From assembly GCF_900240245.1 (NCBI RefSeq), contig NZ_OESQ01000001.1:1172712-1236711 (forward strand): DNA of 64,000 nt. The letters run 5' to 3'. The stretch is from Lachnoclostridium edouardi. Lineage in GTDB: Bacteria; Bacillota; Clostridia; Lachnospirales; Lachnospiraceae. The notes beneath the pieces are model-generated. The model saw only the letters and a list, made by a program, of their open reading frames with translations. It was not told where the DNA came from and did no database searches. The position numbers and the translations under genes are program-made. This document shows, piece after piece, positions 17,083-26,640 of the stretch; positions within the stretch are counted from its first letter, which is position 1, and each line of letters starts with the position of its first letter.

Positions 17083-17445
17083 CTACCTTTCCAGAACTGA
17101 CTTTGTAGCAATAACAGGAACATGAGTTCCGCCGCAATTTTCAATTAATATATCTCCTATATGAACGGGAGCGCATACCTTTGCCTGCAAAATCTCTTCC
17201 ATACAGTCCATAATTTTATTTTTAGGAATATCCTCCTTTGTCTTTACAGAAACCCGGGTCATCTGCCCATTTTCCACTTTAATACTAGATGTGACAATTC
17301 TGGTAGGATTTGTAACTTCCTTTTTTGCATAAGTTTCTCCTCTGGGACATGTATTTCCTTTCACTTCAATTTCATCTTCATGGACAGACACTGTCATTAT
17401 ACATCCTAAGGGGCAGCCAATGCAAATCATTTCTCTGGTTTCCAT
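17083..17445 (-). CDS. DUF1667 protein, GlpC-like partner of anaerobic G3P dehydrogenase
   Basis: A 120-residue protein with cysteine motifs MICIGCPLGC (near residues 5-14) and GNTCPRGETY (about 30-39), plus CGGTHVPV near the C-terminus. The cysteines suggest an iron-sulfur or metal site. DUF1667 genes usually follow GlpA-like and NoxA-like genes in clostridia, and it is thought to replace the GlpC electron-transfer subunit. The start at ATG 17445 follows GGAGGTGG; two bases separate it from the stop of the upstream gene. Confidence 0.85.
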   Translation of the reverse strand: METREMICIGCPLGCIMTVSVHEDEIEVKGNTCPRGETYAKKEVTNPTRIVTSSIKVENGQMTRVSVKTKEDIPKNKIMDCMEEILQAKVCAPVHIGDILIENCGGTHVPVIATKSVLER

Positions 17446-17446
17446 A

Positions 17447-18715
17447 CTAATCCACCTCCGTACAAACCACAATTTTCTTCAAATCACCGTATGCCTCCAG
17501 ACTGCTTTTCTTCAGAACCAGCTGTTCCATTTCTCCGGGGGCCAGAACCTTCTTTTTCCGATGAATCACCCGCTGGTCATTAAAGTATACAGAAATATAT
17601 CTGTCTTTATATACGTCCCCTACCCTGAAGCGGACAGTGATTTCATCCGGCATCTCTTTTACATTTAATTTCTGAGGCACTGTATAGCGCACTCCGTTTT
17701 CCCCTTTTAATTCCACCTCAGGCAAAGCCCTGTCTTTTCTTCCCTCTTTTGCAAATACAGCCGCATTTTCTCCTGCCAGCGCCGCCTCCTCTGACACATA
17801 ATCTACTAAATCATGGACGTGAAGTACATTTCCACATGCAAACACGCCTTCAATACTGGTTTCAAACTGCTGATTTACTACAGGACCGCTGGTAACAGCA
17901 TTTAATGAAATATCTGCACATCTGGAAAGCTCATTTTCCGGTATAAGGCCTACAGACAGTAAAAGGGTATCGCAGTCATAATGGATTTCCGTTCCAGGTA
18001 TTGACTTTCTGTTTTTATCCACCTTAGCCAGAACAATTCCGCTTACCCTGTGTTTTCCTTCAATTTTCACTACTGTGTGCTCTAAAAGCAGGGGAATTCC
18101 ATAATCGTCCAGACATTGAACAATATTTCTTTTTAACCCTCCGGAATAAGGCATAATTTCTGCCACTGCTTTTACCTTAGCTCCCTCTAGCGTCATACGT
18201 CTGGCCATAATAAGGCCAATATCTCCGGAGCCTAATATTACAACCTCTTTTCCTACAGAAAAACCTTCAATGTTTACAAGTCTTTGAGCTGTTCCTGCAG
18301 AGTAAACTCCGGCCGGACGAAAGCCTGGTATATTTAAAGCTCCTCTGGCCCTCTCTCTGCAGCCCATTGCCAAAACAATGGCCTTGGCCTTTATAGTAAC
18401 CAAACCTTCTTCTGAATTAATATATGTAATTTCTCTGTTCTTTGTAATTTCAATAACAATAGTGTTCAGAAGATATGGGATTTTTTCCTTTTCAATCATC
18501 TGGATAAAACGGTAGGCGTATTCAGGTCCTGTCAGCTCCTCCTTAAACGTGTGAAGGCCAAATCCATTGTGAATGCACTGATTTAAAATGCCTCCCAAAA
18601 CCCCGTCCCTTTCCAGAATCAGAATATCCTCTGCTCCTTTGCGGCGGGCTGCCGCCGCTGCCGCCGCCAGGCCGGCAGGACCGCCGCCGATAATTACTAC
18701 GTCATGTTCCCTCAT
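17447..18715 (-). CDS. NAD(P)/FAD-dependent oxidoreductase, NoxA/GlpB-like
   Basis: A 422-residue flavoprotein. It has an N-terminal FAD-binding GxGxxG (DVVIIGGGPAGLAAAAAA), a second dinucleotide fold near the middle (VVILGSGDIGLIMARRM) for NAD(P), and a FAD-closing motif EGVFACGNVLHVHDLVD. No redox-active CxxC of thioredoxin reductase is present. In this operon it should take electrons from the GlpA-like dehydrogenase together with the DUF1667 protein. An in-frame ATG at 18721 is too close to the AGGGGG ribosome binding site, so ATG 18715 is preferred. Confidence 0.88.
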   Translation of the reverse strand: MREHDVVIIGGGPAGLAAAAAAARRKGAEDILILERDGVLGGILNQCIHNGFGLHTFKEELTGPEYAYRFIQMIEKEKIPYLLNTIVIEITKNREITYINSEEGLVTIKAKAIVLAMGCRERARGALNIPGFRPAGVYSAGTAQRLVNIEGFSVGKEVVILGSGDIGLIMARRMTLEGAKVKAVAEIMPYSGGLKRNIVQCLDDYGIPLLLEHTVVKIEGKHRVSGIVLAKVDKNRKSIPGTEIHYDCDTLLLSVGLIPENELSRCADISLNAVTSGPVVNQQFETSIEGVFACGNVLHVHDLVDYVSEEAALAGENAAVFAKEGRKDRALPEVELKGENGVRYTVPQKLNVKEMPDEITVRFRVGDVYKDRYISVYFNDQRVIHRKKKVLAPGEMEQLVLKKSSLEAYGDLKKIVVCTEVD

Positions 18716-18726
18716 AGTCATTCCCC

Positions 18727-20163
18727 CTATTTACGCCCTGTCAGCATCTGAGAGCCGTCTCTGTTTTTACAAATATTCTCCATTGGTATCCCTGTTTCCC
18801 GTTCTAAAATTTCCATTGTTTTAGGAGTGCAAAATCCGGCCTGACATCTGCCCATTCCTGCTCTGACTCTTCTTTTAATTCCGTCCAGGGATTTAGCGCC
18901 TAAAGGCCTTTTTATGGCGTCCACAATTTCTCCCTCGCTGATCTCCTCACATCTGCAGATAATGGTTCCGTATAAAGGATTTTCCTGAATTAATTTGGCC
19001 CTTTCTTTGTGGGACAGTGAGGCCACTCTGGGAATCCCTTTTCTGGTTTGGCAAAACTCCTTTTTCTCCTTTGCCCCCGCCTTTTCTGCAATAGCCTGGG
19101 CCAAATATTTTCCAATAGCCGGGGCAGCCGTAAGCCCTGGAGATTCAATACCTGCCGCGTCGAAAAATCCTTCTGCGTCCTCCGGTTCTCCAATAATAAA
19201 GTCGTCCCCGTCCTCATGGGCTCTTAAACCTGCAAATGAAGTAATCGTCTGGCGGAGAGGAATATTTTTTACACTGATCCCTGATTTTTCTATTACATCA
19301 GCTAATCCAGGCTCTGTGGTAGCTGTATTCTCCTTATCATTAATATCTACAGCCGTAGGGCCTAACAACAAATTGCCGTGAACTGTAGGAGAAACTAAAA
19401 CGCCTTTTCCATACTTTCCCGGAAGCTGAAAAATAGTGTGAGATACCAGCTTGCCTCCCTCTTTATCTAACAAACAATACTCTCCCTTTCTAGGCGTAAT
19501 ATGAATTTGCCTGCCGCTTACCATATTGTGATAAACATCTGCATAAACGCCTGCCGCATTTACTACATATCTGGCCTTTACTTCCCCGGAGGAAGTAAAA
19601 AGAGCATATCCTTCATCCATTTTTTCTACTTTTTTCACTTCCTCTGAAAAACGAAATTCCACGCCGTTTGTACAGGCGTTTTCCGCCATAGCGATTGTCA
19701 GCCCAAAGGGACACACAATCCCTCCCGTAGGGGCGTACAGCCCTGCGTAAACCTGCTGTGAAATATTAGGCTCCATCTCCCTGACCTGGTCTCCGGATAA
19801 AAGCTCCAGACCTTCCACCCCATTATTGATTCCCTTTTCATACAGTTTTTCCAAAGCCGGCATATCTTCCTGTGCAAAGCACAGCACCAAAGACCCGTTT
19901 TGGATAAATTCAAAGTCCAATTCCTTAGAAAGCCCTTCCATCATCTTGTTGCCTTCCAGATTAAACTTAGCCTTTAACGAGCCGTTCTCTGCGTCATAGC
20001 CTGCATGGACAATGGCGCTGTTGGCCTTGGAAGTCCCTGAGCAGACATCCTCCTCCTTTTCTAAAAGGCATATATGTAAATCATATCTGGACAGTTCTCT
20101 GGCAGTACATGCTCCTACTGCCCCTCCTCCGATTACCGCCACGTCATAGTCAAATTTGCTCAT
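18727..20163 (-). CDS. glpA: GlpA-like anaerobic glycerol-3-phosphate dehydrogenase
   Basis: A 478-residue FAD enzyme of the DAO family. The N-terminal FAD motif is DVAVIGGGAVGACTARELSR, the substrate-domain region contains TPRKGEYCLLD, and FAGLRAHEDGDDFIIG lies near residue 325. The C-terminal 80 residues form a BFD-like [2Fe-2S] domain with CRCEEISEGEI and GRCQAGFC. This build matches clostridial GlpA proteins that oxidise glycerol-3-phosphate to dihydroxyacetone phosphate. It lies one base from glpK upstream and five bases from the NoxA-like gene downstream, so the operon is tightly coupled. Confidence 0.9.
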   Translation of the reverse strand: MSKFDYDVAVIGGGAVGACTARELSRYDLHICLLEKEEDVCSGTSKANSAIVHAGYDAENGSLKAKFNLEGNKMMEGLSKELDFEFIQNGSLVLCFAQEDMPALEKLYEKGINNGVEGLELLSGDQVREMEPNISQQVYAGLYAPTGGIVCPFGLTIAMAENACTNGVEFRFSEEVKKVEKMDEGYALFTSSGEVKARYVVNAAGVYADVYHNMVSGRQIHITPRKGEYCLLDKEGGKLVSHTIFQLPGKYGKGVLVSPTVHGNLLLGPTAVDINDKENTATTEPGLADVIEKSGISVKNIPLRQTITSFAGLRAHEDGDDFIIGEPEDAEGFFDAAGIESPGLTAAPAIGKYLAQAIAEKAGAKEKKEFCQTRKGIPRVASLSHKERAKLIQENPLYGTIICRCEEISEGEIVDAIKRPLGAKSLDGIKRRVRAGMGRCQAGFCTPKTMEILERETGIPMENICKNRDGSQMLTGRK

Positions 20164-20164
20164 A

Positions 20165-21685
20165 TTATTTCTCCTTGTTTTCAGCCTTCATATAATCCTC
20201 AGCCCAGCCCCATGTACACCGGACGGCCCGTCTCCAGCCCTTTAACAGCTTATCTCTTTCCTCCGGCTGCTTTTGGCCGGAAAAGGAGCAGGCTTTTTTC
20301 CAGTTTCTGCAGATCTCTTCCTTGCTTTCCCAGTACCCACAGGCCAAACCTGCCAAATAGGCCACTCCTAAGGCTGTAGTTTCAATGCATTCCGGCCTTA
20401 ATACCTCAGCCTCCAGCAAATCTGCCTGAAATTGGAGCAAAAAGCTGTTGGCGCTGGCGCCTCCGTCTACCTTTAAGGTTCTCATACAAATTTCCGAATC
20501 CTGCTCCATGGCTTTCACAAGGTCGTATACCTGATAGGCCAGGGATTCTACTGTAGCCCGTATAAAGTGCTCTTTGCTGGTTCCCCTTGTAAGCCCTACA
20601 ATAGTACCTCTGGCATATTGCTCCCAGTACGGAGCCCCTAAGCCTGCAAACGCAGGGACAACGTAAACCCCCGCCGTATCTTCCACCGCCCTGCAGTATT
20701 CCTCTGTCTGGGCGGCGCTTTTAATCATTCTCAGTTCATCTCTCAGCCACTGGATTGCCGCGCCGGCTACAAACACACTTCCCTCTAAAGCGTACTCCAC
20801 ATGGTCCTTCATGCCTACTGCAATGGTAGTCAGCAGCCCGTTTTTAGACGTTACCGCTTTTTCCCCAGTGTTCATAAGAGTAAAGCAGCCTGTTCCGTAA
20901 GTATTTTTTACATCCCCTGCCTGGAAACAGCACTGTCCAAATAAAGCGGCCTGCTGATCTCCCGCTACTCCCATAATCGGGATATGGCCTCCTAGCACCT
21001 CCTCTGACGCGTAGGCAAACAGTCCTGAAGAAGGCAATACTTGAGGCAGCATACTTTCCGGAATTTTAAAATAATCCAGGATTTCCTTATCCCAGCAAAG
21101 CTTGTGAATATCATACAGCATGGTCCGGGAAGCATTTGTCATGTCTGTAACAAAATTTTCTTTATTGCTAAGATTCCAAATCAGCCATGTATCTACAGTT
21201 CCAAACAGCAGCTCGCCTTTTTCTGCCTTTTCCCTGGCGCCTTCCACATTTTCCAGTATCCAGGCCACCTTGCTGCCGGAAAAATAAGCGTCCGGTATTA
21301 AACCTGTTTTACTTCTTATTGTTTCAGATAATCCATCCTCCTCCAGCCGGCTGATCATATTGGCAGTTCTCCTGCACTGCCATACAATAGCGTTATACAC
21401 AGGCCTTCCTGTGATTCTGTCCCACACAATTGTCGTCTCTCTCTGATTAGTAATTCCAATGGCTGCAATTTCGTCTGTGTGCGCCCCTATAGCCCCCATT
21501 GCCTCCATGATTACTCCCAGCTGGGAAGACCATATTTCCATAGGGTCGTGCTCCACCCACCCTGGCTGGGGAAAATACTGAGTAAACTCCTTTTGGGCCG
21601 AGCTGCATATATTCCCTTCTTTATCAAATAAGATGCACCTGGAGCTTGTTGTCCCCTGGTCCAATGCCATCATATATTTTCTCAT
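20165..21685 (-). CDS. glpK: GlpK, glycerol kinase
   Basis: A 506-residue FGGY-family kinase that phosphorylates glycerol with ATP. Diagnostic segments are [15 protein letters not shown] (phosphate loop), [23 protein letters not shown], the glycerol-binding region [23 protein letters not shown], and [21 protein letters not shown] near residue 405. The start is ATG 21685; a GTG directly upstream (21688) is in frame and equally possible given AAGGGG spacing. No glycerol facilitator gene is in the window. Confidence 0.95.
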   Translation of the reverse strand: MRKYMMALDQGTTSSRCILFDKEGNICSSAQKEFTQYFPQPGWVEHDPMEIWSSQLGVIMEAMGAIGAHTDEIAAIGITNQRETTIVWDRITGRPVYNAIVWQCRRTANMISRLEEDGLSETIRSKTGLIPDAYFSGSKVAWILENVEGAREKAEKGELLFGTVDTWLIWNLSNKENFVTDMTNASRTMLYDIHKLCWDKEILDYFKIPESMLPQVLPSSGLFAYASEEVLGGHIPIMGVAGDQQAALFGQCCFQAGDVKNTYGTGCFTLMNTGEKAVTSKNGLLTTIAVGMKDHVEYALEGSVFVAGAAIQWLRDELRMIKSAAQTEEYCRAVEDTAGVYVVPAFAGLGAPYWEQYARGTIVGLTRGTSKEHFIRATVESLAYQVYDLVKAMEQDSEICMRTLKVDGGASANSFLLQFQADLLEAEVLRPECIETTALGVAYLAGLACGYWESKEEICRNWKKACSFSGQKQPEERDKLLKGWRRAVRCTWGWAEDYMKAENKEK

Positions 21686-21722
21686 CACTGTTTATAACCC
21701 CTTTTTATTAGCTGCGCCAGTA

Positions 21723-23084
21723 TTAAAATACTCTTACATTCTGTTTTTCCAGCTGCTGCTGCACCTTTTTAATATCTACCTGAGAGGTAGTAACCCCATC
21801 CTTTACAGATACTGCCGCCGCAACGCCTGCCGCCTGGCCGGTAACTGTACAGCAGGACATATTTCTAAAGGATGTATGGGCAATAGGCTCGCCTGAAATA
21901 CACCTTCCTGCTACCAGCAGATTGTCTATTTTCTGAGGCAGAATACATCTGTAAGGAATCTGATAATATCTTCCTGTTAAAGGCAGATACATATACCCTC
22001 TTCCGTCAATAAATTCAGGAAAGATTCCAATAGAATCTTCAAAACGTCCCTGTTCAAAAATATCCTTTTTCCCTAATTTATAATGTCCCTCAATTTGTCT
22101 GGACTCTCTGGTGCCTAATGTCATTCCAAAGTTTCTCAGCTTTGCATTCTCAAATCCAGGCACCTTTTTCCTTAAAATATCCAGGCAGTACATGGCGTTT
22201 CTTCTGCCCTGAATCTCTGCTTTTGTCAAATCCTCCACATCTGTGCAGTCAATATTTCCCAGGAAAACAAGATTCAGCTGAGTAACCTCCCCTTCTGCTG
22301 TGATGCTGCTCCAGGTTCCTCCCAGGCAGGCTCCCTCTTCCTTTGGCACCAATCCGTCGTTTACTGCCTCCACAAAAGGCCTTTCAATATAAGGACTGAA
22401 CATATCATCCTCTTTACCTGTGGTTTCTATGGACCAGTAGCCTCCCCAGTCTTTATAGGTTGGCTTCAGCACATTTTCCACCCAGTCATTAAACTTCTCT
22501 ACATCTACGCCTTTACAGTTAAATAATGTAGTTACATTCATCAGCTGCTCCTTAGGAGCTTTTGAAAATGGGGCTCCTGCCAGGGCCGCAATATCTGCGT
22601 CGCCTGTACAGTCAATTACTCTTTTAGCCAGTATAGCCCGTCTGCCGGATTTACTTTCTGTAATAATTCCTTTAATCACCCCGTCTTCCACAATGGCTTC
22701 CACAGCCAGACAGTGAAGAATCGGCTTCACTCCGGCTTCCTCTACCATTTGATCTGCAATATATTTAAACATATCTGCATCTAATGCTGTGCTTTCTGAC
22801 TGGCACTCCTTCTGGCCTCCCATGGCCTTTGCCCGCTCCTCATACTCAAACACAAGCCCTCCGGCCTCATTTGTGCCTTCATGGCGGTACCATGCAATAG
22901 CTTCCACTCCTACCTGGCTGATTACGCCGCCAAAGCAGCCGAATCTTTCACACAAAATTACTTTCACGCCTTCTCTTGCAGCGGCAATTGCAGCAGACAG
23001 GCCTGCAGGTCCGCTTCCCACTACTAAAACGTCGCATTCTGCGTGAACTGGAATCTGTTTTTCTTTTTCATTAATATAATTCAT
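21723..23084 (-). CDS. FAD-dependent oxidoreductase (PF12831 type), copy 1
   Basis: A 453-residue flavoprotein. Features are an N-terminal FAD fold (DVLVVGSGPAGLSAAIAAAR), the GCFGG motif just after it, ALDADMFKYIADQM, RVIDCTGDADIAALAGAP, a central LGTRESRQIEGHY, and a C-terminal LLVAGRCISGE that closes the FAD site. The family resembles the flavin part of HdrA-like and thiazole-type enzymes. The substrate is unknown. A close paralogue lies at 37137-38507. It is 37 bases upstream of glpK, so may be transcribed with the glycerol operon, but it follows a BCCT transporter gene. Start ATG 23084 has AAGGAG upstream; a GTG just before it is in frame. Confidence 0.85.
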   Translation of the reverse strand: MNYINEKEKQIPVHAECDVLVVGSGPAGLSAAIAAAREGVKVILCERFGCFGGVISQVGVEAIAWYRHEGTNEAGGLVFEYEERAKAMGGQKECQSESTALDADMFKYIADQMVEEAGVKPILHCLAVEAIVEDGVIKGIITESKSGRRAILAKRVIDCTGDADIAALAGAPFSKAPKEQLMNVTTLFNCKGVDVEKFNDWVENVLKPTYKDWGGYWSIETTGKEDDMFSPYIERPFVEAVNDGLVPKEEGACLGGTWSSITAEGEVTQLNLVFLGNIDCTDVEDLTKAEIQGRRNAMYCLDILRKKVPGFENAKLRNFGMTLGTRESRQIEGHYKLGKKDIFEQGRFEDSIGIFPEFIDGRGYMYLPLTGRYYQIPYRCILPQKIDNLLVAGRCISGEPIAHTSFRNMSCCTVTGQAAGVAAAVSVKDGVTTSQVDIKKVQQQLEKQNVRVF

Positions 23085-23120
23085 CACAATCTCCTTTTAT
23101 TTTTCACTTATCTAACTATG

Positions 23121-23177
23121 GAAAAAGAGCTGGAAACTACGTTTCAATCACTCATTGTCCCGTAACCCCCAGCTCTT
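23121..23177 (-). terminator. Terminator-like hairpin between the BCCT gene and FAD oxidoreductase copy 1
   Basis: On the minus strand AAGAGCTGG pairs with CCAGCTCTT (23169-23177 with 23125-23133), followed by a run of T. It ends the BCCT transcript, or acts as a conditional terminator in front of the oxidoreductase-glpK genes. GlpP control here is possible but unproven. Confidence 0.75.
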
Positions 23178-23198
23178 CTCTCTCAGGTTTCTGCTATA

Positions 23199-24773
23199 TT
23201 ATTCTTCTTCCTCTTCTTCCGGCGTACCATAAATCCGGTTTCCCTGCTCTATACCGTCTGGGAAATCTTTCTTTAACTGTTTAAAGAATGCAATAATCAA
23301 GGCTCCAATTGCAAAGCATATTGGGAATCCAGTTACTATGGATACTGTCTGCAGCGGCTGGAGAGCGCTTGGATTCAGCAAATATAATCCTAAAGATACA
23401 ATACCTGCCAAAATCAGCCAGAATGCCATATTCCACTTCTGTGGGTCCTGATCGCCCTTCATCTTTTTCTCTGAAGCTGCCGCCAGAGAATATCCTACTG
23501 AACAGTGACCAGTAATATAAGAAATTAAAACAAGGGCTGTAAAGAATACTACTACTACAGGGCCGCCTGGCACATTGCTGAACATATCTACAACTACGCC
23601 GCCTCTGTCTCTTTCTGCCAGGGATGTAAACAGATCAACAGTTCCGCTTCTCTGAAGATAAATTCCCATATTAGGCAGTACCATATAGAACATCATACAT
23701 CCTAAAGAACCTGCAGATAATGCTCCGATTACCATTTGACGAATTGTTCTTCCCCTGGAAATTTTTGCAATAAACAAACCAAATGGAAGAGCATATACTG
23801 CCCACCAGGACATATAAAATACTGTCCATGTCTGAGGGAAGCCGCCGTCTCTGATAGCGTCAGTCTGGAAGCTCATGTAAACGTAATTCTGAAGCATTAA
23901 GCCAAGAGCGTCTGTGGACTGATTAAAAATAAACCATGTAGGTCCAAATAATACAATAAATATTAACAGAATAATAAATCCTTTTACGTTCCAGTCGCTA
24001 AGCTTAGACACACCTTTCTGCAAGCCAATAACAAGAGCTGCCAAAGGAATTAAGGTCCAGGCTGCAATTACCAATATATCAATCAGCACATTGCTGGAAT
24101 CCATTCCAAACATGTAAGCAATACCGCTGGCAATTGGAGGTGTTCCTAAAGCCAGGGAAGTAAGAACTCCGCCTAACAAACTAAATATGTACAGGAAGTT
24201 CAAAAGATTTCCCCAAAATCCATCTGCTTTTTTGCCAATCCAGGGACGCGCATAATCGCTCATTTTCAGGTTGCTTTTCTTCTTTACATAATAGAAATAT
24301 CCAATCGGAACTGCACACGCTACGTAAATGCCCCATGCAGACGGTCCCCAGTGGAACATTCCGTATGCAGAAGCCCAGCGGTAAGCGTCAATACTTTGTG
24401 GGTCTAAGCCAAATGGAGGGTCCTGCACAAACCAGATCCATTCAATTGCCGCCAGATATAAAAGGCTTCCGCCTGAACCTGACGTAAGAACCATTCCCAG
24501 CCATGTAAATGTGGAATAAGCCGGCTTGTCGTTTTCATCGCCTAATACAATGTTTCCAATACGTGAAAATGCAAAGTATAAACATAATACCAGCAAAATT
24601 ACAGTTACCACCAGGAAAAACCATCCCAATTCATGTGTAGAAAAGGCATGTACCTGATTCAGAATTTCATTACTTTTCTCCGGGAAAATAAAAAACAATA
24701 ATCCACACAAAAGTGTTACAATTGTTGCCGGCCAGAATACTGTCTTGTCAATTCCCTTTCCAAAATTTTTCAC
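23199..24773 (-). CDS. BCCT-family transporter (betaine/carnitine/choline type)
   Basis: A 524-residue membrane protein with about twelve hydrophobic segments. Family marks are the glycine-rich ligand stretch SGSGGSLLYLAAIEW, the aromatic-rich FHWGPSAWGIYV, and the signature WAVYALPFGLFIAKISRGRTIRQM. It should import a quaternary ammonium compound or related zwitterion. The C-terminus is unusually acidic (ends PEEEEEE). The start is GTG 24773, with AGGGGG nine bases upstream. Its own promoter and a leader terminator lie upstream. The substrate is not determinable from the sequence. Confidence 0.93.
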   Translation of the reverse strand: MKNFGKGIDKTVFWPATIVTLLCGLLFFIFPEKSNEILNQVHAFSTHELGWFFLVVTVILLVLCLYFAFSRIGNIVLGDENDKPAYSTFTWLGMVLTSGSGGSLLYLAAIEWIWFVQDPPFGLDPQSIDAYRWASAYGMFHWGPSAWGIYVACAVPIGYFYYVKKKSNLKMSDYARPWIGKKADGFWGNLLNFLYIFSLLGGVLTSLALGTPPIASGIAYMFGMDSSNVLIDILVIAAWTLIPLAALVIGLQKGVSKLSDWNVKGFIILLIFIVLFGPTWFIFNQSTDALGLMLQNYVYMSFQTDAIRDGGFPQTWTVFYMSWWAVYALPFGLFIAKISRGRTIRQMVIGALSAGSLGCMMFYMVLPNMGIYLQRSGTVDLFTSLAERDRGGVVVDMFSNVPGGPVVVVFFTALVLISYITGHCSVGYSLAAASEKKMKGDQDPQKWNMAFWLILAGIVSLGLYLLNPSALQPLQTVSIVTGFPICFAIGALIIAFFKQLKKDFPDGIEQGNRIYGTPEEEEEE

Positions 24774-24857
24774 TTTCTAATTCCCCCTTATTCTTTTTTA
24801 TGTGAGGTGAAGGTGAACCTTTTATTTTTCCCTTTTCCACTTATCCTGCGAAAGGGC

Positions 24858-24957
24858 AAAAAAAATGCAACATCCTCCCTGGGGTGAATGTTGCGTACTC
24901 TTTTTCTCCTCACAATCATTATGCTTACATTTTACACTTTTTTAATATTTTTGTCAA
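24858..24957 (-). promoter_or_regulatory. Promoter plus leader terminator (attenuator-like) of the BCCT gene
   Basis: A near-consensus minus-strand promoter: TTGACA (24952-24957), 17-base spacer, TAAAAT (24929-24934). The predicted transcript starts near 24922 and meets a hairpin (GCAACAT with ATGTTGC, 24888-24894 with 24867-24873) followed by eight T before the BCCT start at 24773. A terminator between a promoter and its own gene indicates attenuation. The ligand or protein is unknown, and it matches no riboswitch that I recognise. Confidence 0.65.
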
Positions 24958-25023
24958 TTACCTGTTGATTTTTTGTATAATCTTAATGATTTTTCCTTCT
25001 TAAAATATACAATTTAACTAAAT

Positions 25024-26361
25024 TCAAGCAATCTCCTTCACATCTTTTAATTCTCCTGTATATTCTCTCATTCTGTGAACTGCGTAAAGCATAACCAGTA
25101 ATTCTGTAATAGGCATAGCCAGCCAAAGAGCGTTTGCTCCCGCTATTACCGGAAGAATCATAATTAAAATACCGCTTATAACAAGCCCTCTAAATACAGA
25201 CACAATAAACGCTGCCTTTGGCTTTAAAATCGCCTGAAAATAATAGGCGGAGAAAATATTTAAAGGCAGTATAAGGAAGGAGGAGGCATAACATCGGATA
25301 ATTCCAGGAGCTATTTCCAATATTTTTTCTGTAGGGCTCATAAAAATTCTGATATACAGGTTTGGATATATAAAGCTTAACGCCACCCAAAACACACCGA
25401 AAAATGTGGTTGTGTATAAAGCGTATTTTAACGTTTCCTTGATCCTCATTCCCTGGCCGGCTCCGTAATTGGTGGAGACAATCGGCTGGGACGCCTGGCC
25501 TACACTGTAGGCGCAGCACTGTACAAAAGTGCTTATATTAATAATGGGGCCGTAAATAGCCAGCGCATCTGTTCCCAGATATTTCATAATCTGCCTGTTA
25601 AAAAGCACAGTTAAAATCCCCATAGCCACATCTATAAAAAATGTGGAAAAACCGGTAACAGAAATCTCCTGCAGCTTTTTCACTATATTTTCCGGCTTTA
25701 CTAAAGCCAAAGAATTTTTACGGCTGAAAAAGTGAGTAATCATAATAAGAAAGGAAATGGCTGAACCTATGGCCGTGGCCAAACCGGCGCCGAAAATTCC
25801 CATATTAAATGTAAATACAAATATATAATCGCCGAAAATATTAAAAATGCCGCCGCCTAACACGCCAATGGTAGCTAACTCCGGGTTTTTGTCATTTCTT
25901 AAAAATGCTGCCAGCATTTGATTAAACAAAAACAGTGGAAATACAAATTTAATAGGATACATATATTCTTGCGCCAAAGGCAATAATGTACTGTCAGCTC
26001 CAAAAAACATTAAAATCGGCTCCTGAAAAAGCAGCACTGCCGCCCAGGCTATCACTGATAAAATAATTGAACCAATCAGCGCAGCAGTAAAATACTGGTT
26101 CTCATCTCCCTGTCCCCTAATTCCCCCTCGCTTTGTGCTGAAAATAACGGAACCTCCAATCCCCATTAAAAGTCCCAGGCTGTAAATAATGTTCCACACT
26201 GGAGCAACCACAGCCAAAGCCGCCGTTCCATTAGGGCCCTGGTACTGACCTACCATAGCCATATCTACAATGGAGTAAATAGAAGTAATCATAGCGCTTC
26301 CAAACGCCGCTTTTAAATATTTGCAATAAATAGGTTTAATACTGCCGTTCAGAAAATCCAT
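25024..26361 (-). CDS. MATE-family efflux transporter
   Basis: A 445-residue protein with about twelve transmembrane segments in two repeats. Family features include an N-terminal SIVDMAMVGQYQGPNGTAAL segment and the equivalent INISTFVQCCAYSVGQASQPI in the second half. It exports drugs or metabolites using a Na+ or H+ gradient. Ribosome binding site AAAGGAGG lies seven bases before ATG 26361. A promoter and a leader hairpin lie upstream. Confidence 0.92.
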   Translation of the reverse strand: MDFLNGSIKPIYCKYLKAAFGSAMITSIYSIVDMAMVGQYQGPNGTAALAVVAPVWNIIYSLGLLMGIGGSVIFSTKRGGIRGQGDENQYFTAALIGSIILSVIAWAAVLLFQEPILMFFGADSTLLPLAQEYMYPIKFVFPLFLFNQMLAAFLRNDKNPELATIGVLGGGIFNIFGDYIFVFTFNMGIFGAGLATAIGSAISFLIMITHFFSRKNSLALVKPENIVKKLQEISVTGFSTFFIDVAMGILTVLFNRQIMKYLGTDALAIYGPIINISTFVQCCAYSVGQASQPIVSTNYGAGQGMRIKETLKYALYTTTFFGVFWVALSFIYPNLYIRIFMSPTEKILEIAPGIIRCYASSFLILPLNIFSAYYFQAILKPKAAFIVSVFRGLVISGILIMILPVIAGANALWLAMPITELLVMLYAVHRMREYTGELKDVKEIA

Positions 26362-26395
26362 TTTTCATTCCTCCTTTCATTTCTATACCTATAAA

Positions 26396-26518
26396 TCAAA
26401 AAAGCCAGATAAGAAACAGACATTTCAGTCTGTGCCTTATCCAGCTAATTGTCTCTCTGAACAATTTACCCTCCGACTACGCAGTCGGTATCATAACAGG
26501 TAACTCTCCAAAAGTCAA
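26396..26518 (-). promoter_or_regulatory. MATE promoter, operator-like palindrome and leader terminator
   Basis: Minus-strand promoter TTGACT (26513-26518), 17-base spacer, TATGAT (26490-26495). A perfect palindrome CCGACTGCGTAGTCGG (26473-26488) lies over the expected start site and may be an operator. Then comes a small hairpin (AATTGT/ACAATT, 26448-26467) and a terminator-like stem-loop (26404-26445) followed by TTTTTT, all before the MATE gene. This suggests repression, attenuation or both. It does not match a riboswitch that I know. Confidence 0.6.
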
Positions 26519-26523
26519 CTGTT

Positions 26524-26624
26524 TTTTTATTGTTATGAGCACTTAGAATCCGTATTTTGGATTCTTACATGGGATACATGAAAAATAGTTCACGAGGTTC
26601 TTCACGAGTGTTACTATTTTTTAT
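26524..26624 (+). repeat. Structured dispersed repeat, copy 1
   Basis: An element of about 100 bases shared with 58352-58452. It begins with TTTTTATTGTTATGAGC, contains a hairpin with stem AATCC/GGATT and loop GTATTTT, a conserved TGGGATACATGAAAAA, and ends in a terminator-like stem (AAAAATAGT / ACTATTTTTT). Compared with copy 2, four of five stem pairs and one terminator pair differ by compensatory changes, which supports a conserved RNA structure. Confidence 0.75.
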
Positions 26625-26640
26625 GCTGCCTGCCAAGCTT

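Noticed and set aside
26396..26518. Known riboswitch class ahead of the MATE gene
   Set aside because: The first palindrome lies at the promoter start site and no conserved riboswitch motif (guanidine, fluoride, preQ1 or THF type) could be matched.
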